Counted from the first letter of the stretch, positions 35,126 to 43,900 are shown. The stretch is 64,000 bases of DNA from Sphingomonas carotinifaciens (GCF_009789535.1 NZ_WSUT01000005.1:2866001-2930000), one strand, 5' to 3'. Translations and numbers: made by a program. Notes: a model not told the origin generated them from the sequence alone.

Positions 35126-36031
35126 ATGGCTACTGCACCTGTCGAACCCACCGTCACCCCGCTGCGTCAGCGGATGCTCGACGACATGGCGATGCGTTCG
35201 ATGCGGGCGCGAACCCAGCACGACTATGTCCGCCACGTCCGCGCCTTCGCGGCGTTCCTGAAGCGCCCGCCCGACACGGCGACCGCCGAGGATGTGCGGC
35301 GCTTCCAGATCCACCAGCGCGAGCACGGCACCAGCGAGTCCGTTATCGGCGCCACGGTATCGGCATTGCGCTTCCTGTTCGGCGTGACGCTCGACCGGCC
35401 GGATCTGTCGCGCAAGCTGGTGCTTGCGCCGCGTCCCAGGAAGCTGCCCGATGTGCTGAGCGTCGATGAGGTCGCACGTCTGCTCGAGGCGGCACCCGGC
35501 ATCAAGTACCGCGCCGCGCTCGGCGTGGCTTACGGCGCCGGCCTGCGCGTATCCGAGGTCGCGCACCTCAAGGCCGACGACATCGACAGCAGGCGCATGC
35601 TGATCCGCATCGAGGAGGGCAAGGGTCGCAAGGACCGCAACGCGATGCTGTCGCCGCAGCTGCTCGAACTGCTCAGGCTCTGGTGGCGCGAGGGCAAGCG
35701 GCGCAGCGTCCTGCTGCCGCACGGCTGGCTGTTCCCGGGCCGCAGTTACACCGACCCGATCTCGACGCGACAGCTGCACCGCGCGGTTCACGAGGCGGCC
35801 GAGGCAGCGGGCATCCGCAAGCGGGTCAGCCCGCACACGCTGCGGCACAGTTTCGCTACCCACCTGCTCGCACAGGACGTCGATATCCGCGTCATCCAGG
35901 TGCTACTCGGGCACAGTAAGCTGGAAACGACTGCGCTCTATACCAAGGTCGCGACGCGCACGATCCGCGCCGTCACCGGCCCGCTGGACCATTTGATGGC
36001 GCTGATGGAGGGCAGAACGCCCGCCGGGTGA
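35126..36031 (+). CDS. Tyrosine-type recombinase/integrase of IS91-like element, copy 1
   Basis: 301 aa. An N-terminal SAM-like core-binding domain (about 10-95: MLDDMAMRSMRARTQHDYVR) is followed by the catalytic domain with RVSEVAHLKADD (first Arg), HTLRHSFATHLL (His-x-x-Arg), the GHSKLETT His and nucleophile Tyr about 272 (LYTKV). XerD-like recombinases of this kind travel directly upstream of IS91 transposases. A 7-bp gap separates it from the transposase. A second, diverged copy lies at 62222-63127. Confidence 0.92.
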   Translation: MATAPVEPTVTPLRQRMLDDMAMRSMRARTQHDYVRHVRAFAAFLKRPPDTATAEDVRRFQIHQREHGTSESVIGATVSALRFLFGVTLDRPDLSRKLVLAPRPRKLPDVLSVDEVARLLEAAPGIKYRAALGVAYGAGLRVSEVAHLKADDIDSRRMLIRIEEGKGRKDRNAMLSPQLLELLRLWWREGKRRSVLLPHGWLFPGRSYTDPISTRQLHRAVHEAAEAAGIRKRVSPHTLRHSFATHLLAQDVDIRVIQVLLGHSKLETTALYTKVATRTIRAVTGPLDHLMALMEGRTPAG

Positions 36032-36038
36032 AAGTGCG

Positions 36039-37232
36039 GTGCGCGCCTCGCTCGAGGTCGCCGACATCTTCCGCGCTGCCGGTCCTGAATACCGGGCCGC
36101 TCGTACCGGGCATCTGAGCCTCGACCAGCTGAAGGTCATGTCGGCGATAGAAACCTGCCGGACCGCCGTCATGGGCGGGCACGTCGAGGCCTGCACCGAC
36201 TGTGGGCACTGGCGGGTTGCCTATAATTCCTGTCGCAACCGGCACTGCCCGCGGTGCCAGGGCGCGGCGGCACGCACCTGGCTTGCCGAGCGCGAGGCCG
36301 ATCTGCTGCCGGTCGGCTATTTCCATGTCGTCTTCACGCTGCCCGCCGAGGTTGCCGACATCGCGTGGCAGAACAAGGCAGCGGTCTATGGGCTACTGTT
36401 CCAGGCGGCGTCCGAGACGATGAGGACCATCGCCTCCGACCCGAAGCATCTCGGCGCCCGTATCGGCATCACCGCGGTGCTGCACACCTGGGGCTCGGCG
36501 ATGACCCACCATCCCCACATTCACATGATTGTCCCGGGCGGCGGGCTGTCACCTGACGACAGCCGCTGGGTATCGTCGCGCCCGGCGTTTCTGCTGCCAG
36601 TCAGGGTGCTGGGCAAGCTGTTCCGCCGCCTGTTCCTGACCCGGCTGATGGCGCTGCACGATGCCGGGCGGCTCGGCTTCCACGGCAGCCTCGCGCATCT
36701 TGCCGACCGGCGCGCATTCTTGCGTCACCTGGCGCCGGTCCGGAAGAAGCGCTGGGTAGTCTACGCCAAACCGCCGTTTGCTGGCCCCGCGACAGTGCTC
36801 GCCTATCTGTCGCGCTACACCCACCGCGTTGCAATCTCGAACGGCCGGCTCCTGCGCTTCGACCGCACCGGCGTCACCTTCCGCTACAAGGATTACCGCC
36901 GGGGTGGTGCTGACCGCCAGCAGGTCATGACGCTTAGCCCGGACGAGTTCATCCGCCGCTTCCTGCTCCACGTCCTGCCAAAGGGCTTCCACCGCATCCG
37001 CCACTACGGCCTGCTCGCCGGTGCCACCCGCAAGGCGCATCTCGAACGTGCCCGCGAGTTGCTCGGGGTCGCGCAGCCCGTCACCGCTACCGAGCCGGTG
37101 GAACCCGATGACGCCCGCCCGCCATGCCCTTGCTGCGGTGGGCGCATGCTCGTCATCGAAACCTTCAAACGCTGGCGCCAGCCCCGCGCACCGCCTCATG
37201 GCGCCAGCGCGACCGGGACCGTCGCGTCATGA
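36039..37232 (+). CDS. IS91 family HUH transposase, copy 1
   Basis: 397 aa, GTG start (MRASLEVADIF). Zinc-binding N-terminus with CTDCGHWRVAYNSCRNRHCP and a further PRC (Cys 52, 55, 65, 70, 73), then the HUH motif in THHPHIHMIVPGGGL (His 160 and 162) and the Y2_Tnp core with YTHRVAISNGRLL and RYKDYRRGG. It should nick single strands and move by rolling circle. The last about 60 residues include CPCCGGRM, a possible second zinc knuckle. Confidence 0.93.
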   Translation: MRASLEVADIFRAAGPEYRAARTGHLSLDQLKVMSAIETCRTAVMGGHVEACTDCGHWRVAYNSCRNRHCPRCQGAAARTWLAEREADLLPVGYFHVVFTLPAEVADIAWQNKAAVYGLLFQAASETMRTIASDPKHLGARIGITAVLHTWGSAMTHHPHIHMIVPGGGLSPDDSRWVSSRPAFLLPVRVLGKLFRRLFLTRLMALHDAGRLGFHGSLAHLADRRAFLRHLAPVRKKRWVVYAKPPFAGPATVLAYLSRYTHRVAISNGRLLRFDRTGVTFRYKDYRRGGADRQQVMTLSPDEFIRRFLLHVLPKGFHRIRHYGLLAGATRKAHLERARELLGVAQPVTATEPVEPDDARPPCPCCGGRMLVIETFKRWRQPRAPPHGASATGTVAS

Positions 37233-37526
37233 CCCGGCATGGCCCATTCCAATCCCGCCACGCGGTCACCGCGTTTCCGGCGTTCAGGCCGCTCGCGCCG
37301 GCAACATCGTCAGCCACATCGACGCTCGCCCAGACCGCCGATCTTGCCCGGCATCCATGGCCAAGATCCTTCCCAAGTGCCGCATCACGGCCCGCTACGG
37401 CGCATCCCGCACGCCAACGCACCGACCAGCCGACCGCCCGAAAACCGCTTTCCCCATAAGCCCTCGCCCGTGGCCCGCGGCTTCCTGCCTTGGAGGAAAT
37501 CATACACCTGCCGGCGCCTGATTTCC
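37233..37526. other. Region after IS91 transposase, probable right end of element
   Basis: No gene. It probably contains the IS91 right terminus (oriIS side). CTTCCTGCCTTGGAGGAAAT near 37480-37500 contains a short inverted repeat that could belong to it, but the border cannot be fixed without a complete second copy. Confidence 0.35.
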
Positions 37527-37590
37527 TTCACATTTGCGGTCATTCGCGCCACCTCGCGCGCATCCCTACTTTCGTCGTTCGTTCATCTTC
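37527..37590 (+). repeat. Dispersed 64-bp element, copy 3
   Basis: TTCACA in the place of GACCCA, then TTTGCGGTCATTCGCG, a 25-nt spacer and GTCGTTCGTTCATCTTC. Lies between the IS91-like element and the SDR 3' end. Confidence 0.7.
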
Positions 37591-37624
37591 ATTCAGAGGC
37601 TGCGTCGAGAGAGATTGGCCCCAC

Positions 37625-38410
37625 CTACGCAATGGTCGGTATGATACCGCCTTCGACCCGCACCGCTGCTCCGTTGGTGATCGCTCCAAGCGGGCTCGCG
37701 AGCAGCGCCACCTGCGCGGCAATCTCGTCGGCCTCAATCAGCCGGCGGATGAGCGATAGCGGCCGCATCTTGGCGAAGAACTCAGCCTCGCGCTCAGTCT
37801 CAGGCGCGTCCTTGTTGTCCACGACCGATCGGATGAACTCGACAATACCTTCAGAGCGAGTAGGCCCAGGCAGAACCGAATTGACTGTCACGCCTGTACC
37901 GCGCGTCTGCTCAGCCAACCCGCGTGCGATCGCGAGCTGTGCGGTCTTGGTCATGCCGTAGTGGACCATTTCGCTCGGCACTACGAGCGCACTCTCACTC
38001 GCGACGAAGACGATCCGCCCCCAGTCACGCGCTAGCATGCGAGGAAAGTAGTGACGTGCCAACCGGGCTCCGCTCACGACATTGACTTCAAACATGTGAT
38101 GCCAATCATCGTCGCTGATCTCGGTGAACGGCTTCGCCTCGTAAATCCCGAGATTGTTCACAAGAATGTCGGCGTCGGGCACTGCCGCGATAAGCGCCAT
38201 GGCACCGGCTGACGTCGCCGTGTCGGCGAGTACGGTTGCAACGCGTCCTGCCTTGCTCAGCCGATGTGCGGCCGCGTCCAATTTCGCGCGATCGCGGCCA
38301 CAGATCGTAACCGCGGCCCCTTCCAGTGCAAGCCGCTCGGCTATCGCCAAGCCGATACCGGCGGTCGAGCCGGTAACAACCGCGGTCTTGCCATCGAGTT
38401 GCAGGTCCAA
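37625..38410 (-). CDS. SDR family oxidoreductase
   Basis: 261 aa. TGSTAGIGLAIAE cofactor loop (about 13-25), GRDRAKL after strand 2 (Arg pair, favouring NADP(H)), VNNLG at about 84-88, Ser 138/140 region, catalytic YGMTK with Tyr 151 and Lys 155. The C-terminal part contains PLSLIRRLIEADEIAAQVAL, typical of the FabG-like group acting on small carbonyls. Diverges from a LysR regulator across 101 bp containing a 9-bp inverted repeat, so it is the likely target of that regulator. Confidence 0.92.
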   Translation of the reverse strand: MDLQLDGKTAVVTGSTAGIGLAIAERLALEGAAVTICGRDRAKLDAAAHRLSKAGRVATVLADTATSAGAMALIAAVPDADILVNNLGIYEAKPFTEISDDDWHHMFEVNVVSGARLARHYFPRMLARDWGRIVFVASESALVVPSEMVHYGMTKTAQLAIARGLAEQTRGTGVTVNSVLPGPTRSEGIVEFIRSVVDNKDAPETEREAEFFAKMRPLSLIRRLIEADEIAAQVALLASPLGAITNGAAVRVEGGIIPTIA

Positions 38411-38455
38411 GTGTCATCTCCTTGTTAACGCCGCTACACCTATGCGCTCCAACCA

Positions 38456-38513
38456 ATGCTGATTAGATCGAACTTCATCAACGCAGAAGTGCATCGGAGT
38501 CACCAATCAGCAT
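38456..38513. promoter_or_regulatory. Separated 9-bp inverted repeat in SDR/LysR divergent promoter
   Basis: ATGCTGATT (38456-38464) and AATCAGCAT (38505-38513) are perfect inverted copies, 40 bp apart. The second arm overlaps the LysR start codon. This is a candidate LysR recognition/activation site pair allowing DNA looping and autorepression. Confidence 0.45.
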
Positions 38514-39435
38514 GGATAATCGGCTTGGCGAGATGATGATCTTCTTAGCTGTGGCGGAGCACGGCAGCTTCGTTGCGGCTGCACGAGCGCTGCGGCTCAC
38601 GCCCTCAGCCGTGAGCCGTGCAATGGCACGTTTGGAGCAGCGGTTGGGAGTGCAGCTGGCATCTCGGACGACCCGAGCGCTCGCGTTAACAGCAGAGGGC
38701 CGAGCCTACCGGGAGCGCGTCGAGGGGCTGGTCGCGGAGATCGACTCAGTTGAGCGCAGTTTCGATGTAGATCGTTCCCCGCGAGGCCTTCTGCGGGTCA
38801 ATGCATCGGTCCCGTTCGGCACGCATTGCCTGCTGCCAATCCTTCCCACGTATCTCCGCGAGAACCCCGCGGTGACGGTTGACCTGACCGAGACAGACGC
38901 GCTTGTCGGATTAGTCGAGGAACGTGCCGACGTGGCTATCCGTGTCGGCCCATTGCGTGATGCCGACGTAAGGGCGCGCAAGCTTGGACGAAGCACGATG
39001 GCCGTCGTAGCTAGCCCAGCCTACATTCAAGAGCGAGGCGAGCCGATGCATCCGCACGATCTGGAGCATCACAATTGCCTGCGCTTCAACTTCCGTCGAT
39101 CCATCGACAGCTGGCCGTTCCGCATCGACGGAAGGACGGTGCAGCGAACTCCTACAGGTCCCTTCCTCGGCAGTTCCGGCGAAACGGTGCGGCTGATGAC
39201 GCTCGCGGGCGGCGGCATCGCTCGCCTTGGCCGCTTCCACATCGCGGAGGACCTCGCTTCGGGCCGCCTGGTGGAAGTACTACCCGCTTTCAATCCCGGC
39301 GACGGCGAGGACATCCACGCCCTTTTCGTGCCGCACGAGCGGCTGGCGGTTCGGGTGCGCTCCTTCATCGACTTCCTGGTGCGCGACCTTCGCTTGGATC
39401 AGGCTGCCTTGCTGGAGAGCGGTCACTCCTGCTGA
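38512..39435 (+). CDS. LysR family transcriptional regulator
   Basis: 307 aa. The N-terminal winged HTH has MMIFLAVAEHGSFVAAARAL, LTPSAVSRAMARLEQRLGVQ, then the linker helix. The effector domain follows (about 90-300), with DVAIRVGPLRDADVRARKLG. The DVAIRVG motif and the HNCLRF segment place it in the large CrgA/DmlR-like group that controls adjacent dehydrogenases in response to small aromatic or carbonyl compounds. Divergent from the SDR gene, its probable target. It is followed by a dispersed 64-bp element. Confidence 0.93.
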   Translation: MDNRLGEMMIFLAVAEHGSFVAAARALRLTPSAVSRAMARLEQRLGVQLASRTTRALALTAEGRAYRERVEGLVAEIDSVERSFDVDRSPRGLLRVNASVPFGTHCLLPILPTYLRENPAVTVDLTETDALVGLVEERADVAIRVGPLRDADVRARKLGRSTMAVVASPAYIQERGEPMHPHDLEHHNCLRFNFRRSIDSWPFRIDGRTVQRTPTGPFLGSSGETVRLMTLAGGGIARLGRFHIAEDLASGRLVEVLPAFNPGDGEDIHALFVPHERLAVRVRSFIDFLVRDLRLDQAALLESGHSC

Positions 39436-39516
39436 GATGGCACTTGCGACGTCAAGCACCTCGCCGGCTGCAGCGCATAAGCTGCGTCGACAGCTGCCCC
39501 TACCCTTCCGTGACAA

Positions 39517-39580
39517 GACCCAGAAGCGGACACTCGCACTTTCCCGCCGGCTTACCAGGATCCGACGTTCGTTCAGGTCG
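39517..39580 (+). repeat. Dispersed 64-bp element, copy 4
   Basis: GACCCA, GAAGCGGACACTCGCA, a 25-nt spacer and GACGTTCGTTCAGGTCG. It lies in the gap between two convergent LysR genes, 82 bp after the plus-strand stop. Confidence 0.8.
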
Positions 39581-39633
39581 GAGGCAGCCGATGCCGCGAG
39601 TATTCCTCATGGCCCTGTAGCCAACCGGGATCC

Positions 39634-40524
39634 TCATCCATCTGCGTGGCTTTTCACAGCTTCGACCAAAGCGTCTATGAAAACTCGTACCTTCGCTGAT
39701 AATGCTCGGTGGCTTGGATAGAGCGCGTGGATCGCGACCTCGTGGGTGCGTCCGGCAGGCCATAACCGGACAAGTCGGCCGTTATCGAGATGTGATTTCA
39801 CGAGGAAGTCTGGAAGCCGTGCGATGCCGCAGCCGCCAAGAACCGCAGGCAGGATCGCTGCGGCGTCGGAGATGATGGCGTGCGGGCAGAATTCGGCGAT
39901 GCCCGCTGGTCCGGCTGTGCCGTCGTGATAGGCCACTGGCCGATCCGCATAGTCGAGCAGCGTATGGGCATGGAGATCGGTGGCGCGAAGCGGCGTGCCG
40001 CGCACCGCGAGATAGTCAGGGCTCGCACACAGCCATGTCTTCGATGTCAGTAGGTGCTTCGCGATCAGATCGCTGTCGGCCAACGGGCCGACCCGGACAA
40101 CCATGTCCACGAGCTCGGCCGGCATGTCGATGATGCGGTCCTCGATCTTCAGCACCACGCGCACTTGCGGAAATGCCGCCATGAAGCGGGGCAGCATCGG
40201 CGCGACCAGCGCGCTTGCGATCGTGAACGGCAGACTGATCCGCAACGTGCCGCTCGGGACGGCGGCAAGACCCTCAAGCGCTGCCCCTGCCTCGTCGACA
40301 TCAGCAAGAATGCGAAGGGCATGCGGCCGAAACAGGGTGCCAGCGTCGGTCAGGCGCATATGCCGGGTCGAGCGATCGAGCAGAACTGCGCCGACCTGCT
40401 GCTCAAGCCGCGCCAGCGCGCGGCTGACGCCTGATTTCGGTAAGCCCAATGACCTTGCCGCGGCCGAAACGCTCATCAGGTCGGTGATGCGCACGAAGGC
40501 ACGAAGATCAGACAGGTCCATCAT
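39634..40524 (-). CDS. LysR family transcriptional regulator
   Basis: 296 aa (MM start at 40524). HTH with LRAFVRITDLMSVSAAARSL, LPKSGVSRALARLEQQVGAV and the usual DRSTRHMRLTDAG. The effector domain has SGTLRISLPFTIASALVAPM and VVRVGPLADSDLIAKHL. CrgA/DmlR-like. Divergent from an epoxide hydrolase gene; a perfect T-N11-A palindrome lies 3 bp before its start codon, suggesting autorepression and control of the hydrolase and the following flavodoxin-like gene. Confidence 0.93.
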   Translation of the reverse strand: MMDLSDLRAFVRITDLMSVSAAARSLGLPKSGVSRALARLEQQVGAVLLDRSTRHMRLTDAGTLFRPHALRILADVDEAGAALEGLAAVPSGTLRISLPFTIASALVAPMLPRFMAAFPQVRVVLKIEDRIIDMPAELVDMVVRVGPLADSDLIAKHLLTSKTWLCASPDYLAVRGTPLRATDLHAHTLLDYADRPVAYHDGTAGPAGIAEFCPHAIISDAAAILPAVLGGCGIARLPDFLVKSHLDNGRLVRLWPAGRTHEVAIHALYPSHRALSAKVRVFIDALVEAVKSHADG

Positions 40525-40526
40525 TG

Positions 40527-40541
40527 TTGCATCGTATGCAA
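40527..40541. promoter_or_regulatory. LysR T-N11-A operator (perfect palindrome)
   Basis: TTGCATCGTATGCAA has two perfect 6-bp arms around CGT, within a T-N11-A frame typical of LysR operators. A half-site TATGCAAC follows near 40574. It lies in the 92-bp divergent promoter between the LysR and epoxide hydrolase genes. Confidence 0.65.
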
Positions 40542-40616
40542 CACCTGTCGCGCATAGGCCATCTAATCAGGCCGCTATGCAACGACTATCCTTTCCCCGA
40601 CACGAAAGGATGCACC

Positions 40617-41795
40617 ATGAGCCCCACGATCAATCAGGCCCGGCCCGATGCGGTGACGGCGTTCCCGATCCACATACCCGACGCCGACCTCAGCGACCTC
40701 GCCGACCGCCTCGAGCGTGTGCGCTGGCCCGATGCCGGCACGATCACGGATGGGCGTCAGGGGCCTGCTTTGCCGACAATCCGGCGATTGGTAGAGCGCT
40801 GGCGGAACGGCTATGACTGGCGTGCCACTGAGGCCATGCTCAACGGTTGGGGCAGCAGCAGAACCGTCATCGACGGGCTGGGCATCCACTTCCTGCACAT
40901 CCGGTCGCCGCACGCGAACGCCACTCCACTGCTGCTGACTCACGGTTGGCCTGGTTCGATCCTCGAGTTCCGCGAGCTGATCGGACCACTCAGTGATCCG
41001 TCATCGCATGGCGGCAATGCCGCCGACGCCTTTCATCTCGTGATCCCGGCACTCCCGGGCTTCGGCTTTTCGGACAAGCCGACTGAGACGGGTTGGGGCG
41101 TGGGTCGCACCGCTGCAGTGTGGGGTCAGCTGATGCAACGGCTGGGCTATGGTGACCGGTGGATGGCGCAGGGCGGCGACTGGGGGGCAGCGGTGACGAC
41201 AGCGCTGCCCCACATGCGCGCACCCGGTCTCGGCGGCATCCACCTTAACATGGTGCTGTTCCAGCCGACTGCCGAGGAGATGGCCGACGCAACGCCTGAC
41301 GAGCAGCGAATGCTCGACGACGCGCAGCGCTACGACTGCGAGTACTCGGGCTATATGAAACTGCAATGCACGCGCCCGCAGTCGATCGCGTTTGCGCTGG
41401 CCGACTCTCCGGTAGGTCTGGCGAGCTGGATCTACGCGCTTTTCCAGGACGTATCCGACAGCGATGGTCAGCCCGAGTGCGTGATCCCGCTTGACCATCT
41501 CATCGACGACGTGATGCTTTACTGGCTACCAAACTCCGGGCCGAGTTCGGCACGCTTCTACTGGGAGGCCGCCCAGGAGATGGCGCAAGGGATGCCGCAC
41601 GATCCGATCCCGTTGCCGGCCGGCGTGAGCATGTTCCCCGGCGAGCAGGTTCGGCTCTCGCGGCGCTGGGCTGAAACGCGCTTCGCGGACCTACGCTTCT
41701 TCGCCGAGGCGGACAGGGGCGGACATTTCGCGGCCATGGAGAACGCACAGACACTGGTCGAGCATATTCGGTCGACCTTCCGCACAATCCGGTAA
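40617..41795 (+). CDS. Epoxide hydrolase family protein (EHN-type alpha/beta hydrolase)
   Basis: 392 aa from ATG 40617 (AAAGGA upstream); the frame is open earlier but overlaps the operator. The N-terminal EHN domain (about 10-105: DLSDLADRLERVRWPDAG, WRNGYDWRATEAMLNGWG) is followed by the hydrolase core: LLTHGWPGSILEF oxyanion loop, nucleophile Asp about 188 in GGDWGAAV, cap domain, His about 370 in GGHFAAME. It resembles microsomal-type epoxide hydrolases. No signal peptide. The next gene starts 15 bp later, making an operon under the divergent LysR. Confidence 0.93.
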   Translation: MSPTINQARPDAVTAFPIHIPDADLSDLADRLERVRWPDAGTITDGRQGPALPTIRRLVERWRNGYDWRATEAMLNGWGSSRTVIDGLGIHFLHIRSPHANATPLLLTHGWPGSILEFRELIGPLSDPSSHGGNAADAFHLVIPALPGFGFSDKPTETGWGVGRTAAVWGQLMQRLGYGDRWMAQGGDWGAAVTTALPHMRAPGLGGIHLNMVLFQPTAEEMADATPDEQRMLDDAQRYDCEYSGYMKLQCTRPQSIAFALADSPVGLASWIYALFQDVSDSDGQPECVIPLDHLIDDVMLYWLPNSGPSSARFYWEAAQEMAQGMPHDPIPLPAGVSMFPGEQVRLSRRWAETRFADLRFFAEADRGGHFAAMENAQTLVEHIRSTFRTIR

Positions 41796-41810
41796 ACGGG
41801 ATTAGTAGCA

Positions 41811-42389
41811 ATGCACATCCTCCTCGTCATGGCGCATCCTGCCGGCCCGTCGCTGACCTGCTCCGTTGCTTCCGCAATCCTCGATGCGGGGACAGCGCTC
41901 GGACACTCCGTCGAACTTGTCGATCTAGTGGCGGAAGGGTTCGATCCGGTCTTCGGGCCTGCGGACCATGCAGCATTCACCGCAGCTGGCCCGACCCCGC
42001 CTGATGTGCGCCGAGAGCAGCAGCGGATTGACCGGGCCGATCACCTCGTCCTCGTCCACCCAGTCTACTGGTGGTCAATGCCGGCGGTGCTCAAGGGCTG
42101 GATCGATCGTGTGTTCGTGTCCGGATGGGCATTCGAAGAGAATGCCGATGGGCGTATCGTCAAGAAACTCGGACGGTTGAACGTCCATCTCATCGCGCTG
42201 GCTGGGGCCAGTGCCGCGACCTATGCCAAGCATGGCTATCGTGATGCGATGCGCGCCCAGATCGATCATGGCATCTTCGACTTCTGCGGCGCGCCGGTGG
42301 TCACGTCCGAACTCATCGATGGACAAATGGAAGATCTTGCCTCGGTGCCATCAAAGGTGGCCAGCCTTATTGACCGCCACCTTGCGTGA
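41811..42389 (+). CDS. NAD(P)H-dependent flavin oxidoreductase (flavodoxin_2 fold)
   Basis: 192 aa. The N-terminal phosphate-binding region MHILLVMAHPAGPSLTCSVA and the HPVYWWSMPAVLKGWIDRVF motif (about 83-102) identify the MdaB/KefF/NQO-like family, which binds FMN or FAD and performs two-electron quinone or azo reduction. ALAGASAATYAKHGY lies near the active site. It is 15 bp downstream of the epoxide hydrolase, consistent with a LysR-controlled electrophile/quinone detoxification unit. Confidence 0.92.
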   Translation: MHILLVMAHPAGPSLTCSVASAILDAGTALGHSVELVDLVAEGFDPVFGPADHAAFTAAGPTPPDVRREQQRIDRADHLVLVHPVYWWSMPAVLKGWIDRVFVSGWAFEENADGRIVKKLGRLNVHLIALAGASAATYAKHGYRDAMRAQIDHGIFDFCGAPVVTSELIDGQMEDLASVPSKVASLIDRHLA

Positions 42390-42415
42390 CAGGCAATGCA
42401 GCCGCGTATCCTGAG

Positions 42416-42479
42416 GACCCAGATGCGGTCGCTGCGGGCGCCCTGCCTGCCTCCCGGCTCCGGTCGCTCATTCATCTCG
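42416..42479 (+). repeat. Dispersed 64-bp element, copy 5
   Basis: GACCCA, GATGCGGTCGCTGCGG, a 25-nt spacer and GTCGCTCATTCATCTCG, 26 bp after the stop of the flavin oxidoreductase gene. Confidence 0.75.
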
Positions 42480-42561
42480 GTGTTCGAGGCTTGTGGGTGT
42501 TCCGCAAAGCTGTCTGGTTGGCTTGATTTGGGAGGCCGGGCGGAACGTCTGCTTTGCGCGG

Positions 42562-43728
42562 TTAATAAGGGGAAGCGGGCCAGGAACGGCCCGCTGCTCC
42601 CACGGCCGCTCCTTTGTCAAGGAATGCAAGAATGTCGGACGCGGCACGAGATGCAGCTCCCGCCGATGTATCTCCTAACGAGCTTTTGGCAAGTTCACGC
42701 TGCCTGCGCAAATAGGCGGGGTGGCGTCCAGCGGCTCTGTTTATAGCTGCCATCAGTTCGTCGGGTCGTTCAATGACTTCACCAAGATGCCAGAATTTGA
42801 AGTGTGGATCGTTGCCCCAATCGACTTTATGGGGATTCAGAAACACGCACGGCCTTGGCTGGGCGAGGAACTCATAAACCTGACTGCTAACGTCGCCGAC
42901 GTAAATATCCGCGGCAGTGGTGTAGCTGTTGTCTACCGAACGGTCCGACTCTGGGTCTATCAGGATCGTTGCCGTGCTTCGGCTACGCCAGCGATTGCGA
43001 GCACATTCCGAGCGCCTCCGAAACATCTTCACGTGAGGCGCCACGATCAGATTGTAGTCCTGTTGCGCGGCGAAGTCGCGCAGCATGGGTTTGATGAAAC
43101 TGCTCCACGACTGAAGCCCGCGCACCTTGTGAGGATTATAAAGAACAATTGGCCGGTCATTTGCAAACAAGGGCTGTGCGGCTGCTACCAGACGCCGGCT
43201 GGTGTCCAGCTTTGGGTAGCCTGGCGCGGTAATCCGGCCGACGCGGGCGATACCCATGTCGAGGAAGCGCTGCTTCATTTTCTCGCCCTGGACTATGATC
43301 AAGTCGAACCGAGCCCGGCGGGGCATCGACGGCACGTATCGGTCGCCAGCGCCATGAACGATCAAGATGCGGGCGGGGCGTTTGGGCGCTGGTTTGTCGC
43401 CAAACAGGATCTCCGCGGTATCCTCAAGCGACACTACCGCGTCATGGAGCGCAAGTTGGGCTTCGTTTGACCGGAGGACTGCTTCTTTATCCAGACCAAA
43501 CACACGCATAGCTTGCACCGCCTTGGTCTTGATGCTCCGGGCAAGGCGGACATAGGCTACAGGCGGCACTCCATACGCGCGCCTGATGCGCTCAAGGTGA
43601 TGGGGAACCTCCGGGTCGTTGTAGTAGAAGGTCACGCTTACCTCCGGCCGCTGGAGCAGCTCAAAGGCGACAGCTGCCCCATGATAAGCTTGATAAGCCT
43701 CTGCGATGAAGAGAAACGCGATATTCAT
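42562..43728 (-). CDS. CDP-glycerol glycerophosphotransferase-like protein
   Basis: 388 aa from ATG 43728 (MNIAFLFIAEAYQAYHGAAV). A GT-B-like fold is suggested: RILIVHGAGDRYVPSMPRRA, LIIVQGEKMKQRFLDMG, YPKLDTSRRLV, then IVLYNPHKVRGLQSWSSFIK and DSRSVDNSYTTAADIYVGDV-like region (YVGDVSSQVYEFL) with CVFLNP. These match the sugar/polyol-phosphate transferase (TagF/TagB-type) C-terminal half, which builds teichoic-acid-like or capsule polymers. No polymer-biosynthesis neighbours are present, so it is an orphan. No membrane segment is obvious. Confidence 0.7.
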   Translation of the reverse strand: MNIAFLFIAEAYQAYHGAAVAFELLQRPEVSVTFYYNDPEVPHHLERIRRAYGVPPVAYVRLARSIKTKAVQAMRVFGLDKEAVLRSNEAQLALHDAVVSLEDTAEILFGDKPAPKRPARILIVHGAGDRYVPSMPRRARFDLIIVQGEKMKQRFLDMGIARVGRITAPGYPKLDTSRRLVAAAQPLFANDRPIVLYNPHKVRGLQSWSSFIKPMLRDFAAQQDYNLIVAPHVKMFRRRSECARNRWRSRSTATILIDPESDRSVDNSYTTAADIYVGDVSSQVYEFLAQPRPCVFLNPHKVDWGNDPHFKFWHLGEVIERPDELMAAINRAAGRHPAYLRRQRELAKSSLGDTSAGAASRAASDILAFLDKGAAVGAAGRSWPASPY

Positions 43729-43900
43729 CGCGGCCATATAGGTAGCGAGGGACCACTTGAAAGAAGCGGGCGTGATCAATACGTTACCATCACCTATACC
43801 TGGGTCAGCTTCCTGAACGAGCGTCAGGTATCGAATGCGCGTAGCGATGTAAGGTTCGTGTGCTTATGGGCGGGCAACCGCCGTGCCCTATCGCTGAGAA

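Larger units (their letters stand above)
35008..37500 (+). mobile_element. IS91-like element with tyrosine recombinase, copy 1
   Basis: Similarity to the element at 62104 begins at GCACGAAGCCGCTGCG and runs through a recombinase gene and an HUH transposase gene. No terminal inverted repeats are seen, as expected for IS91. The right end is not defined; it is set loosely near 37500. Confidence 0.7.

Noticed and set aside
34928..35863. 311-codon minus-strand frame over the integrase
   Set aside because: Antisense of the recombinase gene; the corresponding antisense also appears at the second copy.
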